From: Serratia marcescens subsp. marcescens ATCC 13880
GTDB lineage: Bacteria > Pseudomonadota > Gammaproteobacteria > Enterobacterales > Enterobacteriaceae
Assembly: GCF_017299535.1 (NCBI RefSeq)
Contig: NZ_CP071238.1
Location: 4,712,001 to 4,776,000, forward strand
Reading direction: 5' to 3'
Length of the DNA: 64,000 bases
The notes beneath the pieces were generated by a model. The model ran no database searches and was not told the DNA's origin. It was given only the letters and a program-made list of their open reading frames with translations. Every line of letters begins with the position of its first letter. Position 1 is the first letter of the stretch. This document shows positions 17,192-27,204 of the stretch, one piece after another. The translations under genes were made by a program, and so were the position numbers.

Positions 17192-18220
17192 TCATTCGCC
17201 GCGCTTGCTTTGCTCAGGCCTCTCACCATCGGCGACGGAGTCTCGCAGGATAAGTTCGGCCGAAAAGCGGTTGTTCTGCGGCGCGACGTCGCTGCCGCTG
17301 TGGATTTGTAGCGCCAGACGCGCGGCACGTCGGGCCATTTTTTCTATGGGGTAATGCACGGTGGTCAACGCGGGGTGGAGGTATTTCGCCAGGGCAATGT
17401 CGTCAAAACCGACGATCGACAGCGCTTCAGGCAACGGAACTTGCCGTTGGTGGCAGGTGCGCATCATGCCGGCGGCCATCACGTCGTTGAACGTCACTGC
17501 GGCGGTGAAGCGTTGGTCGCTGGCCAGCACGCGCTCGGCCGCCAGTTCGCCCCCTCTTTCATTGAAGGGCACGCTGATGATCCAGCTGCCGGGCACCTCA
17601 ATGCCGCCGGCGGCCATGGCCTGGCGGTAACCCGCTAACCGCTGCGCGCGGTCGTCGATCGGCAGATCCGTCGTCACGCAGGCGATTCTCCGATGCCCCT
17701 GACGAATGAGCAGCTTGGTCGCCGCCTGCGCCGCCTTGGCATTGTCGAGCCAAATACAACGATTGGCGATGGCCGGCAGGTAGCGATTGATCAGCACCAG
17801 CGCGGGCGTGTGGGCGGCGTAGCGCAGCAGCTCCTCTTCTCCCATGCGCGTGACGTGCGCCACAATGGCTTCGCATCCCTGATTGATGAGAAAGTCTAGG
17901 CCGCTTTTTTCCAGTTCGGCCTGATGCCCGCCGCTGCACAACATCAAACGCACGCCGGCCTGCCGCGTGATGTCTTCCACGCCCCGCGCCAGGCGCGAGA
18001 AAAACGGATCGTCGAGGTTGCCGGTCAGCAACCCCAGCATATTGCCGCTTCTTTTCGCCAGCGCCAGCGCGGCGGCGTTGCGGTGGTAGTTAAACTCGCG
18101 CATCGCTTTCTCGACGCGTTCGCGGGTCACCGGTTCAACGTAGGCGGTATTATTGATCACCCGGCTGACGGTGGCCGTGGAAACGCCGGCGCGGCGCGCA
18201 ACGTCTTTCATGGTGGCCAT
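17192..18220 (-). CDS. LacI family transcriptional regulator
   Basis: This 342-residue repressor has an N-terminal helix-turn-helix (MKDVARRAGVSTATVSRVIN, residues 4-23), a hinge near residues 45-58 (NAAALALAKRSG) and a periplasmic-binding-protein-like effector domain. The ATG at 18220 with an AGGA site upstream gives the standard family N-terminus, and a second ATG three codons later is possible. It lies 122 bases upstream of the NhaC-like gene on the same strand, with a matching operator in between. It probably controls that transporter and the MalY-like enzyme. Its inducer is unknown. Confidence 0.9.
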   Translation of the reverse strand: MATMKDVARRAGVSTATVSRVINNTAYVEPVTRERVEKAMREFNYHRNAAALALAKRSGNMLGLLTGNLDDPFFSRLARGVEDITRQAGVRLMLCSGGHQAELEKSGLDFLINQGCEAIVAHVTRMGEEELLRYAAHTPALVLINRYLPAIANRCIWLDNAKAAQAATKLLIRQGHRRIACVTTDLPIDDRAQRLAGYRQAMAAGGIEVPGSWIISVPFNERGGELAAERVLASDQRFTAAVTFNDVMAAGMMRTCHQRQVPLPEALSIVGFDDIALAKYLHPALTTVHYPIEKMARRAARLALQIHSGSDVAPQNNRFSAELILRDSVADGERPEQSKRGE

Positions 18221-18263
18221 GGCATGTCCTGTTGTGCCGTTCGGCGCCTGGTGCGCCGCGCAT

Positions 18264-18288
18264 AAAAAAGGGCAGCCAATGGCCGCCC
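18264..18288 (-). terminator. slyD terminator
   Basis: An 8-bp stem with one G-T wobble (18270-18277 with 18281-18288) and a 3-nt loop is followed on the minus strand by six T residues. It begins 25 bases after the slyD stop and separates slyD from the LacI-family islet. Confidence 0.85.
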
Positions 18289-18312
18289 TCTTGTCTCGGG
18301 ATTGCGTTCTGC

Positions 18313-18900
18313 TTAGTGGCAGCCGCAACCGCCGTTACCGCAACCGCCTTTACCGTGGTCGTGACCATGGTCGTGATCGTGGCTGTGGCCATGACCGCCG
18401 CAGCAGCCTTCACCGTGCTCGTGGTGATGGTCGTGCTCGCCGTGTACGTGACCGTGCGCCAGCTCTTCTGCGGTCGCTTCGCGGATCGCGACAACTTCCA
18501 CGTTGAAGTTCAGGTTTTGGCCGGCCAGCATGTGGTTGCCGTCAACCACCACGTGGTCACCGTCAACTTCGGTGATTTCAACCGGTACCGGGCCCTGATC
18601 GGTGTCAGCCAGGAAACGCATGCCGACCTGCAGTTCGTCAACGCCCATGAAGACGTCTTTCGGTACGCGCTGCACCAGGTTTTCGTCGTAGTTGCCGTAC
18701 GCGTCGTTCGCGCCGACGTGAACGTCAAAACGATCGCCAACGTCGTGGCCTTCGAGCGCTTTTTCCAGACCTGCGATCAGAGAACCATGCCCGTGCAGAT
18801 AGTCCAGCGGTGCGCTCACCGGAGACTCATCAACCAAAACACCGTCTTCTGTACGTACTTGGTAAGCCAGGCTGACCACCAAGTCTTTTGCTACTTTCAT
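18313..18900 (-). CDS. slyD: FKBP-type peptidyl-prolyl isomerase and nickel metallochaperone SlyD
   Basis: This 195-residue cytoplasmic protein has an N-terminal FKBP domain interrupted by the insert-in-flap chaperone domain (about 70-120). The C-terminal tail of about 45 residues is very rich in His, Gly, Asp and Cys (from about 150 to the end, finishing GCGCH). In E. coli the tail binds Ni2+ and supports hydrogenase maturation, and the protein is a well-known contaminant of nickel-affinity purifications. A short hairpin lies in the leader just before the gene. Confidence 0.96.
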   Translation of the reverse strand: MKVAKDLVVSLAYQVRTEDGVLVDESPVSAPLDYLHGHGSLIAGLEKALEGHDVGDRFDVHVGANDAYGNYDENLVQRVPKDVFMGVDELQVGMRFLADTDQGPVPVEITEVDGDHVVVDGNHMLAGQNLNFNVEVVAIREATAEELAHGHVHGEHDHHHEHGEGCCGGHGHSHDHDHGHDHGKGGCGNGGCGCH

Positions 18901-18927
18901 GATATCTCCTACCGTTGGCTACTAGGA

Positions 18928-18971
18928 CGCGCACCGTTATCGGGATGCGCGCCTTTTCCGGACAGATTGTA
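18928..18971 (-). promoter_or_regulatory. Candidate slyD promoter and leader hairpin
   Basis: On the minus strand a TACAAT -10 is at 18971-18966 with a poor -35. The leader then holds a hairpin with a 6-bp outer stem (18951-18946 with 18933-18928) and a 3-bp inner stem, ending 27 bases before the slyD ATG. Confidence 0.35.
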
Positions 18972-19012
18972 ACGGAAATCTGCCTCGCTGTACCCTCCGG
19001 GATAAAAAAACG

Positions 19013-19216
19013 CTACTTCGGCTGGAAAATGCCGATCACCTGCTCTTGCGGGCGAACGTGTTTTTCCACCTGTTGTTCGGTCTGGCGCTGATGGTGGCCG
19101 CACTTGACGCACTCCACCACTTCCACCTGATCCTCCCGCCATACCGCCAACGTATCCATGGCGCTACAGCTCGGGCACACCGCCCCGGCGATAAATCTCT
19201 TACGTGTTGCAGACAT
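19013..19216 (-). CDS. yheV: YheV family putative zinc ribbon protein
   Basis: This 67-residue protein has two CxxC pairs (CPSC at 14-17 and CVKC at about 36-39), which look like a small zinc ribbon. It ends with the family motif EQVIGIFQP. Function is unknown. It lies 14 bases after kefB on the same strand, as in E. coli, so it is probably the last gene of the kefGB-yheV operon. Confidence 0.88.
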   Translation of the reverse strand: MSATRKRFIAGAVCPSCSAMDTLAVWREDQVEVVECVKCGHHQRQTEQQVEKHVRPQEQVIGIFQPK

Positions 19217-19230
19217 CGTTATGCTCCCGC

Positions 19231-21039
19231 TTATTCGTATTCGTCCCAGCCGTCGAACTGGCGACTTTCTTTTTGCATTTCGCGATGGAACAGCTCTTCC
19301 AGCTCGCGCCGCGCCTCTTTCACGCGGGAAATTTGCGCCACGTCGCCCTGATGCGGCGGCATCAGTTCACGCAGCATGCGCATGTCCAGGCGGCGGAAAT
19401 GCTGCTGGGCGCGGAAGGCCTGATGCGGGTGCATGCCCAACTCCATCAACGCCTTGCGCCCCAGTTCCAGCGCGCTGGAGAAGGTTTCGCGGCTGAACTG
19501 TTTCACGCCCGCCTGCAGCAGCTCATGCGCCTCCACGCGGCCGCGTGCCCGCGCCAGAATGCTCAGATTCGGGAAGTGCTGCTGGCACAACCGCACGATC
19601 TCCATGGTGTCTTCCGGCTCATTGCAGGTTATCACGATCGACTTGGCCTTTTCGGCGCCCGCCGCGCGCAACAGCTCCAGCTCAGTGGCGTCGCCGTAAT
19701 AAACCTGATATCCGTAACGCCGCAGCACGCCGACGGCGCTGACATCGCGTTCCAGTACGGTAATGCGCATTTTGTTGGCCATCAACAGGCGGCCGATCAC
19801 CTGGCCGAAACGCCCGAAGCCAACGATGATCACCTGCGGATCGTCGTCCTCTACGTACGGCGTCTCCTCGTCTTCGCCTTTGGCGTTGTAGCGGCGCGCC
19901 AAAATGCGGTCGATGGCCTGCATGAGTAGCGGCGTGGTCATCATCGACAGCGTCACCACCACCAGCAGCAAAGAGAGTTGATCCGGCTGCAGCACCTTTT
20001 GCGCGCCCGCCGCAGAAAACAGCACGAAGGCAAACTCGCCGCCCTGGCTGAGCACGCCGGCAAACTGCAGGCGCACCGAACTACGCAGGCCGAACAGCCG
20101 CGACACCCCGTAGAGCACGCCGGATTTGACCGCCACCAGCGCCAACACGCCGATCAACACCTCGGCCAGATGGGTATAGAGCACGCCGATATTCAACACC
20201 ATGCCCACCGAGATAAAGAACAGCCCCAGCAGCAGCCCTTTAAACGGCTCGATAGAAATCTCCAGCTCGTGGCGGTATTCGCTCTCCGCCAACAGCACCC
20301 CGGCGATGAAGGTGCCGAGCGCCATCGACAGGCCAAGCGTCTCCATAAACAGCGCCGAGCCGAGCACCAGCAACAGCGCCGCGGCAGTGAAGATCTCGCG
20401 CACGCCGGAAGCGGCGATATAGCGGAACAGCGGCCGCAGCAGGAAACGGCCGCCGATCAGCATGCCGCCAAACGCCGCCACCTTGAGCGCGATCTTGGCC
20501 CAGTCGTCGCTGGTGCCGCCGGCGCCGGCCAGAATGGGGATCAACGCCAGCGCCGGGATCACCGCCATATCCTGGAACAGCAGCACCGAGAAACCCAGCT
20601 GTCCGCCTTCATTGCGGTTCATGCCCTTTTCGCGCATCAGCTGCAGCGCCATGGCGGTGGAAGACATCGCTAGGCCGATACCGCCGATCACCGCCGCCTG
20701 CCAGGCGAAGTGCGTCAGGTACAGCAGCGCGCCCAGCACCGCCGCGGTGATCAACACCTGGCCGGCGCCGGCGCCAAAAATCGAGCGCCGCAGCTCCCAC
20801 AGCTTGCTGGGATTCAGCTCCAGGCCGATGATGAACATCAGGAACACCACGCCCAACTCGGAGAAGTGCAGGATCTCGTCGACGTCGCGAATGAAGCCCA
20901 ACCCCCACGGGCCGATGGCGATGCCGGCGATCAGATAGCCCAGCACCGCGCCAATCCCCAGACGACGGGCGATCGGCACCGTCACCACCGCGGCGAACAG
21001 GAACAGCAAAATGGCGGTCAGTAAGGTCGATCCTTCCAT
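19231..21039 (-). CDS. kefB: Glutathione-regulated potassium-efflux system protein KefB
   Basis: This 602-residue K+/H+ antiporter acidifies the cytoplasm during electrophile stress and is gated by glutathione adducts. The membrane domain (about 1-380) has the CPA2 signature with [16 protein letters not shown] cytoplasmic KTN/RCK_N domain follows, with the nucleotide-binding motif [17 protein letters not shown] at about 405-421. The ATG at 21039 gives the E. coli N-terminus MEGS, and the 44-codon upstream extension overlaps kefG and is spurious. It starts two bases after the kefG stop. Confidence 0.95.
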   Translation of the reverse strand: MEGSTLLTAILLFLFAAVVTVPIARRLGIGAVLGYLIAGIAIGPWGLGFIRDVDEILHFSELGVVFLMFIIGLELNPSKLWELRRSIFGAGAGQVLITAAVLGALLYLTHFAWQAAVIGGIGLAMSSTAMALQLMREKGMNRNEGGQLGFSVLLFQDMAVIPALALIPILAGAGGTSDDWAKIALKVAAFGGMLIGGRFLLRPLFRYIAASGVREIFTAAALLLVLGSALFMETLGLSMALGTFIAGVLLAESEYRHELEISIEPFKGLLLGLFFISVGMVLNIGVLYTHLAEVLIGVLALVAVKSGVLYGVSRLFGLRSSVRLQFAGVLSQGGEFAFVLFSAAGAQKVLQPDQLSLLLVVVTLSMMTTPLLMQAIDRILARRYNAKGEDEETPYVEDDDPQVIIVGFGRFGQVIGRLLMANKMRITVLERDVSAVGVLRRYGYQVYYGDATELELLRAAGAEKAKSIVITCNEPEDTMEIVRLCQQHFPNLSILARARGRVEAHELLQAGVKQFSRETFSSALELGRKALMELGMHPHQAFRAQQHFRRLDMRMLRELMPPHQGDVAQISRVKEARRELEELFHREMQKESRQFDGWDEYE

Positions 21040-21041
21040 GA

Positions 21042-21596
21042 TCACCGCCCTCCATGCGGCAGCGGGTGGCTCAGCCACTCCCCGTAGGCGTCTGCGTGGC
21101 TGCGCAGCACCTCCGGCTTTTGCCGCCGCGCCCAATAGACCACGAACGGCGTCAACCAGTGCATATGGCACATCCCGGCGGTCAGCTCGAACGGCCGCAG
21201 GATATCTTCCATCGGATAGTGGTTATAACCGCCGGTGCGGTAGGCGCCTTCCGGCTCGCCGGTGGTGATCACCGAGCGCCAGTATTTGCCCGCCAGCGCA
21301 TTGCCGCCCACGCCGCTGGCGAAGCCGCGCGCCAGCACGCGATCCAGCCACTCCTTCAGCAGCGCCGGGCAGCTGTAGGTGTACAGAGGGTGCTGAAACA
21401 CGATGACCTGATGCTCACGCAGCAGCTGTTGTTCGTGATGGATATCGATAAAAAAATCAGGATAGTGCGCGTAGAGATCGTGCACGGTGACATGTTCCAA
21501 CTGCTGCGCCGGTCGAAGCAAAACCCGGTTCGCCACCGAGTCATGAGATTCCGGATGGGCATACAGCAGCAAGACCTTGGGCGGCTGCGACATCAT
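21042..21596 (-). CDS. kefG: KefB ancillary flavoprotein KefG
   Basis: This 184-residue flavodoxin-fold quinone-reductase-like protein is the cytoplasmic activator of KefB. The length equals that of E. coli KefG, with the conserved segments [19 protein letters not shown] and [20 protein letters not shown]. It stands first in the kefG-kefB-yheV operon and is transcribed away from yheS across a 126-base divergent gap. Confidence 0.94.
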   Translation of the reverse strand: MMSQPPKVLLLYAHPESHDSVANRVLLRPAQQLEHVTVHDLYAHYPDFFIDIHHEQQLLREHQVIVFQHPLYTYSCPALLKEWLDRVLARGFASGVGGNALAGKYWRSVITTGEPEGAYRTGGYNHYPMEDILRPFELTAGMCHMHWLTPFVVYWARRQKPEVLRSHADAYGEWLSHPLPHGGR

Positions 21597-21722
21597 TCCC
21601 CTCCAAAGCGTCGTCAGGGTAGCGGTTTTCCGTTACCATGCATCGCAAAGACAAAAACAGCGCGCGGTGCGCGTTCTGTTACCTTAATGATAATTTAACA
21701 TACTCTGAACATACGGCGCTTT

Positions 21723-23636
21723 ATGATTGTATTCTCCTCGCTACAAATCCGACGCGGCATCCGCGTCCTGCTGGACAACGCCACGGCGACGGTTAATCCA
21801 GGTCAGAAGGTCGGCCTGGTGGGCAAAAACGGCTGTGGCAAATCCACGCTGTTGTCGCTGCTGAAGGGCGAGATCGCGGCGGACGGCGGCAGCTTCACCT
21901 TCCCCGGCAACTGGGCGCTGGCCTGGGTCAACCAGGAGACGCCGGCGCTGGACGTGCCGGCGATCGAGTATGTTATCGACGGCGACCGCGAGTTTCGCCA
22001 GCTTGAAGCCGAGTTGCAGGCGGCCAACGATCGCAACGACGGCCACGCCATCGCCACCCTGCACGGCAAGCTGGACGCCATCGACGCCTGGACCATCCGC
22101 TCCCGCGCCGCCAGCCTGCTGCACGGTCTCGGCTTCTCCAACGAACAGCTGCAAAGCCCGGTGCGCGACTTTTCCGGCGGCTGGCGCATGCGTCTTAACC
22201 TGGCGCAGGCGCTGGTGTGCCGTTCCGACCTCCTGCTGCTCGACGAACCAACCAACCACCTGGATCTCGATGCGGTGATCTGGCTGGAGCGCTGGCTGAA
22301 GAACTATCCCGGCACGCTGGTGCTGATCTCGCACGATCGCGACTTCCTCGATCCGATTGTCGACAAAATCCTGCATATCGAACAGCAGACCCTGAACGAA
22401 TACACCGGCAACTACTCGTCGTTCGAACGCCAGCGCGCCACCAAATTGGCGCAGCAACAGTCGCTTTATCAGCATCAGCAAGAAAAAGTGGCGCACCTGC
22501 AAAGTTATATCGACCGTTTTCGGGCAAAGGCCTCCAAGGCCAAGCAGGCGCAGAGCCGCATCAAGATGCTGGAGCGCATGGAGCTGATCGCCCCGGCGCA
22601 CGTCGACAACCCGTTCACCTTCAGCTTCCGTCCGCCGGAAAGCCTGCCGAACCCGCTGCTGCGCATGGAAAAAGTCAGCGCCGGATATGGCGATAAAGTG
22701 ATCCTGAAGTCAATCAAGCTGAACCTGGTGCCCGGCTCGCGCATTGGCCTGCTCGGCCGCAACGGCGCCGGGAAATCGACGCTGATCAAACTGCTGGCCG
22801 GCACCCTTGAGCCGCTGAGCGGCGAGATAGGCCTGGCGAAAGGCATCAAGCTGGGTTACTTCGCCCAGCATCAGCTGGAATTCCTGCGCGCCGACGAATC
22901 GCCGTTGCAGCACCTAAGCCGCATCGCCCCAAGGGTGCTGGAGCAGCAGTTGCGCGATTATCTGGGCGGTTTCGGCTTCCAGGGCGACAAGGTCAGCGAA
23001 GTGACCGAACGTTTCTCCGGCGGCGAGAAGGCGCGGCTGGTGCTGGCGCTGATCGTCTGGCAGCGCCCGAACCTGCTGCTGCTCGATGAACCGACCAACC
23101 ACCTGGATCTCGACATGCGTCAGGCGCTGACCGAGGCGCTGATCGATTTCGAAGGCGCGTTGGTGGTGGTATCGCACGACCGTCACCTGCTGCGTTCCAC
23201 CACCGACGATCTGTACCTGGTACACGACGGCCAGGTCGAGCCTTTCGAGGGCGATCTCGACGACTACCAGCAGTGGCTTGTCGACCTGCAGCGCCAGGAA
23301 AGCCAGCAGGACGCACCGGAAAAAGAGAGCGGCGGCAACAGCGCGCAGGCGCGCAAGGATCAAAAACGCCGCGAGGCGGAGTTCCGTACGCAAACCCAAC
23401 CGCTGCGCAAGCAGATCGCCAAGCTGGAACAGCAGATGGAAAAACTGGGCGCCGAGCTGGCGGCGGTGGAAGAGCAGTTGGCGGATCCCGCGCTGTACGA
23501 CATCAGCCGCAAGGCCGAACTGACCGACCGCCTGCAAAAGCAAAGCCAGGCCAAATCCGCGCTGGAAGAGACAGAAATGACCTGGCTGGAGGCGCAGGAA
23601 CAGCTGGAACAGTTAACGCAGGCGTTCGACGCCTAA
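21723..23636 (+). CDS. yheS: ABC-F family ATPase YheS
   Basis: This 637-residue protein has two ABC domains in tandem and no membrane segments. The P-loops are GLVGKNGCGKSTLLS (about 33-47) and GLLGRNGAGKSTL (about 343-355). The signatures are FSGGWRMR and FSGGEKAR, and both Walker B motifs read LLLLDEPTNHLDLD. A coiled-coil linker and a charged Gln-rich C-terminal coil are visible. ABC-F proteins of this type act on the ribosome E site to relieve stalls. The gene converges with tauD, with only three bases between stop codons. Confidence 0.94.
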   Translation: MIVFSSLQIRRGIRVLLDNATATVNPGQKVGLVGKNGCGKSTLLSLLKGEIAADGGSFTFPGNWALAWVNQETPALDVPAIEYVIDGDREFRQLEAELQAANDRNDGHAIATLHGKLDAIDAWTIRSRAASLLHGLGFSNEQLQSPVRDFSGGWRMRLNLAQALVCRSDLLLLDEPTNHLDLDAVIWLERWLKNYPGTLVLISHDRDFLDPIVDKILHIEQQTLNEYTGNYSSFERQRATKLAQQQSLYQHQQEKVAHLQSYIDRFRAKASKAKQAQSRIKMLERMELIAPAHVDNPFTFSFRPPESLPNPLLRMEKVSAGYGDKVILKSIKLNLVPGSRIGLLGRNGAGKSTLIKLLAGTLEPLSGEIGLAKGIKLGYFAQHQLEFLRADESPLQHLSRIAPRVLEQQLRDYLGGFGFQGDKVSEVTERFSGGEKARLVLALIVWQRPNLLLLDEPTNHLDLDMRQALTEALIDFEGALVVVSHDRHLLRSTTDDLYLVHDGQVEPFEGDLDDYQQWLVDLQRQESQQDAPEKESGGNSAQARKDQKRREAEFRTQTQPLRKQIAKLEQQMEKLGAELAAVEEQLADPALYDISRKAELTDRLQKQSQAKSALEETEMTWLEAQEQLEQLTQAFDA

Positions 23637-23639
23637 GCT

Positions 23640-24488
23640 TCAGGCTTTGTAAAAAGGCCTATCCCCCAGAATGGTCGCGCGGTGCATGATGCGCCGCTGC
23701 GGCAGATAATCCGCGTTGGCGTAGTGCTGCGTCACGCGGTTATCCCAGATCGCCACGTCATTTTCCTGCCATCGCCAGCGCACCTGAAACTCCGGTTTGG
23801 TGATGTGAGCAAACAGGAAGTTCAGCAAAGCGTCGCTCTCCTTCGGCGCCAGATCGACGATCCGCGTGGTGAACCCTTCATTGACGAACAGCGCCTGCCG
23901 GCCGGTGACCGGATGGGTACGCACCACCGGATGCAGCAGCGGCGGGTTTTTCTGCACCGCCAGTTGCCAGCGCTGATGCTCCTCTTCACTGCCGCGATGC
24001 TTGTGCTCCGGGAACGACTTGGTGAAGTCATGCTCCGCGCGCAGCCCCGCGAGCAGCGTTCTGAACGGCGCCGACAGCGCCTCATAGGCGGCGATGCCGC
24101 TGGCCCACAGCGTATCGCCGCCGGTGGCAGGCAGCCTCTTGGCCGCCAGGATCGCTCCCAGCGGCGGGTTCTCGATAAAGGTCACGTCGGTGTGCCAGTT
24201 GTCGTTGTCCGGCGGGTTGTCGTCGTGGGTATCGAGCACGATGATCTCTTCCACGTCGGTGGCGTGCGGATAGACCGGATGGATATGCAGATCGCCGAAA
24301 CGGCCGGCCAGATCGCGCTGCTGCAGCGGCGTGATCGGCTGATTGCGGAAGAACAGCACCTGATGCTTCAACAGCGCATGATAGAGCTGTTCAAACTGAC
24401 CGTCGCCCAACGGCCGGGCCAACTCGACATTTTCCACCAACGCCCCGATGTAAGGCCCCAGCGGGGTGATATTCAGACGTTCGTTCAT
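23640..24488 (-). CDS. tauD: Taurine dioxygenase TauD
   Basis: This 282-residue Fe(II)/2-oxoglutarate dioxygenase hydroxylates taurine, releasing sulfite and aminoacetaldehyde. The iron ligands His99, Asp101 (NWHTD) and His255, and the 2-oxoglutarate-binding Arg266 and substrate-binding Arg270, fall at the same numbers as in E. coli TauD. The ATG at 24488 overlaps the tauC stop (ATGA), so it is the last gene of tauABCD. The product works in the cytoplasm under sulfate starvation. Confidence 0.96.
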   Translation of the reverse strand: MNERLNITPLGPYIGALVENVELARPLGDGQFEQLYHALLKHQVLFFRNQPITPLQQRDLAGRFGDLHIHPVYPHATDVEEIIVLDTHDDNPPDNDNWHTDVTFIENPPLGAILAAKRLPATGGDTLWASGIAAYEALSAPFRTLLAGLRAEHDFTKSFPEHKHRGSEEEHQRWQLAVQKNPPLLHPVVRTHPVTGRQALFVNEGFTTRIVDLAPKESDALLNFLFAHITKPEFQVRWRWQENDVAIWDNRVTQHYANADYLPQRRIMHRATILGDRPFYKA

Positions 24489-25321
24489 TGCTGTACTCCA
24501 TGCCACGGGGTCAATCGGCGCTGCAGGGCGCGCAGCCCCAGCTCCAACCCAAATGCAATCACCGCAATCACGCCGATGCCGGCCAACACTACGTCGGTCG
24601 CCAAAAACTCACCGGCGGATTGCACCATAAATCCCAGGCCGCGCGTGGCGGCGATAAGTTCGGCGGCCACCAGCGTCGACCAGCCGACGCCCAGCCCGAT
24701 GCGGATGCCGGTCAGGATCTCCGGCAGCGCGCTCGGCAGCACCACGAAGCGCAGCACCTGCCAGCGCGTGGCGCCCAACGCGCGGGCGGCGCGCACCCGC
24801 ACCTGCGCCACGCTGCGCACGCCGGCCACGGCGGACAGCGTCACCGGCGCGAAGATCGCCAGATAAATCAGCAAGATTTTCGAGGTCTCGCCGATGCCGA
24901 ACCAAATCACCATCAGCGGCAGATAGGCCAGCGGCGGCACCGGGCGATAGATCTCAATCAGCGGATCGAGGATGCCGCGCACCGTGTCGTTCAGTCCCAT
25001 GGCGATGCCCACCGGAATGCCGATAATCACCGCCGCCAGCAGCGCCACCAAAATGCGCCCCAGGCTGGCCGCCAGATGCTGCCATAGCGTGGCGTCCATA
25101 AAGCCTTGCGGGCTGGCAATGGTGATCAGTTGGTGCAGCACCTGCTGCGGCGCCGGCAAAAACAGCGGGCTGATCAGCTGCAGCGCCGTCACGCCCCACC
25201 ACACCGCCAGCACCGTCAACAGCGTGGCGCCGCTCAACCAAACGTTGCGCGGCACGCTGAAACGGCGCGCCGCTTTGCCCTGCGGCTGGGCCGCGGCCTT
25301 CATAGTGGAATGCAGGCTCAT
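24485..25321 (-). CDS. tauC: Taurine ABC transporter permease TauC
   Basis: This 278-residue inner-membrane permease has about six transmembrane helices. The EAA-type loop is around residues 175-195 ([20 protein letters not shown]), where it contacts TauB. It overlaps tauB by four bases at its start and tauD by four at its end, so translation is coupled throughout. It belongs to the nitrate/sulfonate/taurine subfamily of permeases. Confidence 0.95.
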   Translation of the reverse strand: MSLHSTMKAAAQPQGKAARRFSVPRNVWLSGATLLTVLAVWWGVTALQLISPLFLPAPQQVLHQLITIASPQGFMDATLWQHLAASLGRILVALLAAVIIGIPVGIAMGLNDTVRGILDPLIEIYRPVPPLAYLPLMVIWFGIGETSKILLIYLAIFAPVTLSAVAGVRSVAQVRVRAARALGATRWQVLRFVVLPSALPEILTGIRIGLGVGWSTLVAAELIAATRGLGFMVQSAGEFLATDVVLAGIGVIAVIAFGLELGLRALQRRLTPWHGVQQ

Positions 25322-26085
25322 AGCAAGGCCTCGCGCTGTTGGAAAACTTTGCCCAGCACGTATTCGCGCTGCGCGATAAATTCAGGATCGGACTTGATGG
25401 CGCGGCAGGCTTCGCCGTCGGCATAGCGCTGGCCGAAGTTCAGCGACAGCCGCTCCACCACCTGCCCCGGCCCCGGCGACAGCAGCAGCAGCTCGCTGGC
25501 GAGGAACACCGCCTCTTCGATATCGTGGGTGATCAGCAGTACCTGCTTGCCGGTATCACGCCAGATGGTCAGCAGCAGCTCCTGCATTTGCTCGCGCGTG
25601 AACGCGTCGAGCGCGCCGAATGGCTCATCCAGCAACAGCAGACGCGGATCGGCGGCCAGGGCGCGGGCAATGCCGACGCGTTGGCGCATGCCGCCGGAAA
25701 GCTGCCAGATGAAGTGCTGTTCATAGCCCGCCAGCCCCACGCGCTGCAGCATCTGCTCCGCCACCTGGCGGCGCTGCGCCTTGCCGATGCCGGCCAGTTG
25801 CAGGCCGAACTCGACGTTGTCCACCACGTTGCGCCACGGCAGTAAGCCCTCATGCTGGAACACCACGCCCCGTTCGGCCCCCGGGCCGTGAACGGGCGTT
25901 CCATCCAGCGTGATGCTGCCAGCTGAAGGCTCGATAAACCCGGCGATCAAATTCAGCAGCGTGGTCTTGCCGCAGCCCGATGGGCCGAGCACCACCACCA
26001 GTTGCCCGGCGGCGATCTGGAACGACACGTCACGCAGCGCGGGCCGCCCCTGATACTCTGCTGAAAGATGATTGACGTTTAGCAT
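25318..26085 (-). CDS. tauB: Taurine ABC transporter ATP-binding protein TauB
   Basis: This 255-residue ATPase energises taurine import. The Walker A motif GPSGCGKT is at 34-41, the signature [15 protein letters not shown] at about 135-149 and the Walker [13 protein letters not shown] at about 157-168, followed by the switch histidine in [10 protein letters not shown]. It follows tauA by nine bases and overlaps tauC. Confidence 0.96.
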   Translation of the reverse strand: MLNVNHLSAEYQGRPALRDVSFQIAAGQLVVVLGPSGCGKTTLLNLIAGFIEPSAGSITLDGTPVHGPGAERGVVFQHEGLLPWRNVVDNVEFGLQLAGIGKAQRRQVAEQMLQRVGLAGYEQHFIWQLSGGMRQRVGIARALAADPRLLLLDEPFGALDAFTREQMQELLLTIWRDTGKQVLLITHDIEEAVFLASELLLLSPGPGQVVERLSLNFGQRYADGEACRAIKSDPEFIAQREYVLGKVFQQREALL

Positions 26086-26094
26086 CCTGCTTCC

Positions 26095-27090
26095 TTACGA
26101 CTGCGGCGCAGCCTGCACCTGTTTCACAAAACGGTCGGTGACGTAAGCGCTGTAGTCGCTGTCGACCTGCGGGATCTTGCCCTGCTGCTTGAGGAATTCG
26201 GCGGTATCGCGGATTGCCTTGTCCACCGGCTGGCCGAGTTGGGCAACCTGATCGGCCACCGGCAGATAACGGTTCCCCTTAACCAGTTCCGGCACCTGCG
26301 CTTCCGGTACGCCGCTCAGGCGCGCCAGCGTGCTGAGATGGCTCGGATCTTTCAGCCACTGTTCCGGCGCCGCCAGGTAGGCCTTTTGCGCCTGCAGGGC
26401 GCTGGCGGCAAAGGCGGTCACTACGTCGGGATGTTTCTCGGCGAAGTCTTTGCGCACCACCCACACGTCCAGCGTCGGTGAACCCCATTCGCCCACCTGC
26501 GCGGAGTCGGTCAGCACCTTGCCCTGTTTGGCCAGTTCGTTGACCACTGGCGCCCAGACATAAGCGCCGTCGATGTCGCCGCGCTGCCAGGCGGCGGCGA
26601 TGGCCGGCGGCTGCAGATTGAGGATCTTCACCTGTTCAGGCTTGATGCCCCAATGTTTGAGCGAGGCCAGCAGGCTGTAATGGGTGGTGGAAATAAACGG
26701 CACCGCAATGCGCTTGCCGATCAGATCCTGCGGGCTTTTGATGTCATTTTTCACCACCAGCGCTTCGGAGCTGCCGAGCTGCGAGGCGATGAGGAACACT
26801 TCGATGGGGAGTTTTTGGCTGGCGGCCACCGCCAGCGGGCTGGAGCCGATATTGCCGATCTGCACGTCGCCGGAGGCCAGCGCGCGCAGCACGCTGGAAC
26901 CGCTGTCGAACTTACGCCAGTCGACGGTCGCGCCGGACTGTTTGGCGAAGCTGTTTTCCGCCTGCGCCACCTTGGCCGGCTCCGCCGACGTCTGGTACGC
27001 CACGGTCACGTCCACCGCGTAGGCGCTGGCCGCGCTGAGCGACAACGCCAGCAGCGCCGCGTTACGTAAAGAAAAGAGTTTGCCCGCCAT
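26095..27090 (-). CDS. tauA: Taurine ABC transporter substrate-binding protein TauA
   Basis: This 331-residue periplasmic binding protein delivers taurine to TauBC. It starts with a signal peptide (about residues 1-25, cleavage after SAYA), and the mature part begins VDVTVAYQTSAEPAKVAQAE. It is the first gene of tauABCD, which in E. coli depends on CysB and Cbl during sulfate limitation. A 17-bp palindrome about 100 bases upstream may be part of its control region. Confidence 0.95.
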   Translation of the reverse strand: MAGKLFSLRNAALLALSLSAASAYAVDVTVAYQTSAEPAKVAQAENSFAKQSGATVDWRKFDSGSSVLRALASGDVQIGNIGSSPLAVAASQKLPIEVFLIASQLGSSEALVVKNDIKSPQDLIGKRIAVPFISTTHYSLLASLKHWGIKPEQVKILNLQPPAIAAAWQRGDIDGAYVWAPVVNELAKQGKVLTDSAQVGEWGSPTLDVWVVRKDFAEKHPDVVTAFAASALQAQKAYLAAPEQWLKDPSHLSTLARLSGVPEAQVPELVKGNRYLPVADQVAQLGQPVDKAIRDTAEFLKQQGKIPQVDSDYSAYVTDRFVKQVQAAPQS

Positions 27091-27177
27091 GTTGCGCTCC
27101 GTTGATAAAAATCTGTTCAGTTGCTGACAGTTTTATCTGAGCGATGACGGGCGATAAAAGAATAAAAAAGTCTTCTT

Positions 27178-27194
27178 TATTACCTTAGGTAATA
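27178..27194. repeat. 17-bp interrupted palindrome upstream of tauA
   Basis: TATTACCTTAGGTAATA is a perfect inverted repeat around one central base. It lies 88-104 bases before the tauA ATG and 11 bases before the stop of the PhzF-family gene. The form fits a LysR-type box (T-N11-A core), but it does not resemble the usual CysB or Cbl sites that I know. Confidence 0.55.
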
Positions 27195-27204
27195 TTAAAG
27201 CGGA

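Noticed and set aside
17192..18328. Slippage or fusion of the LacI-family gene with the region upstream because its frame overlaps the slyD end.
   Set aside because: The overlap exists only in the unconserved upstream extension. The ATG at 18220 with the standard helix-turn-helix start removes it.
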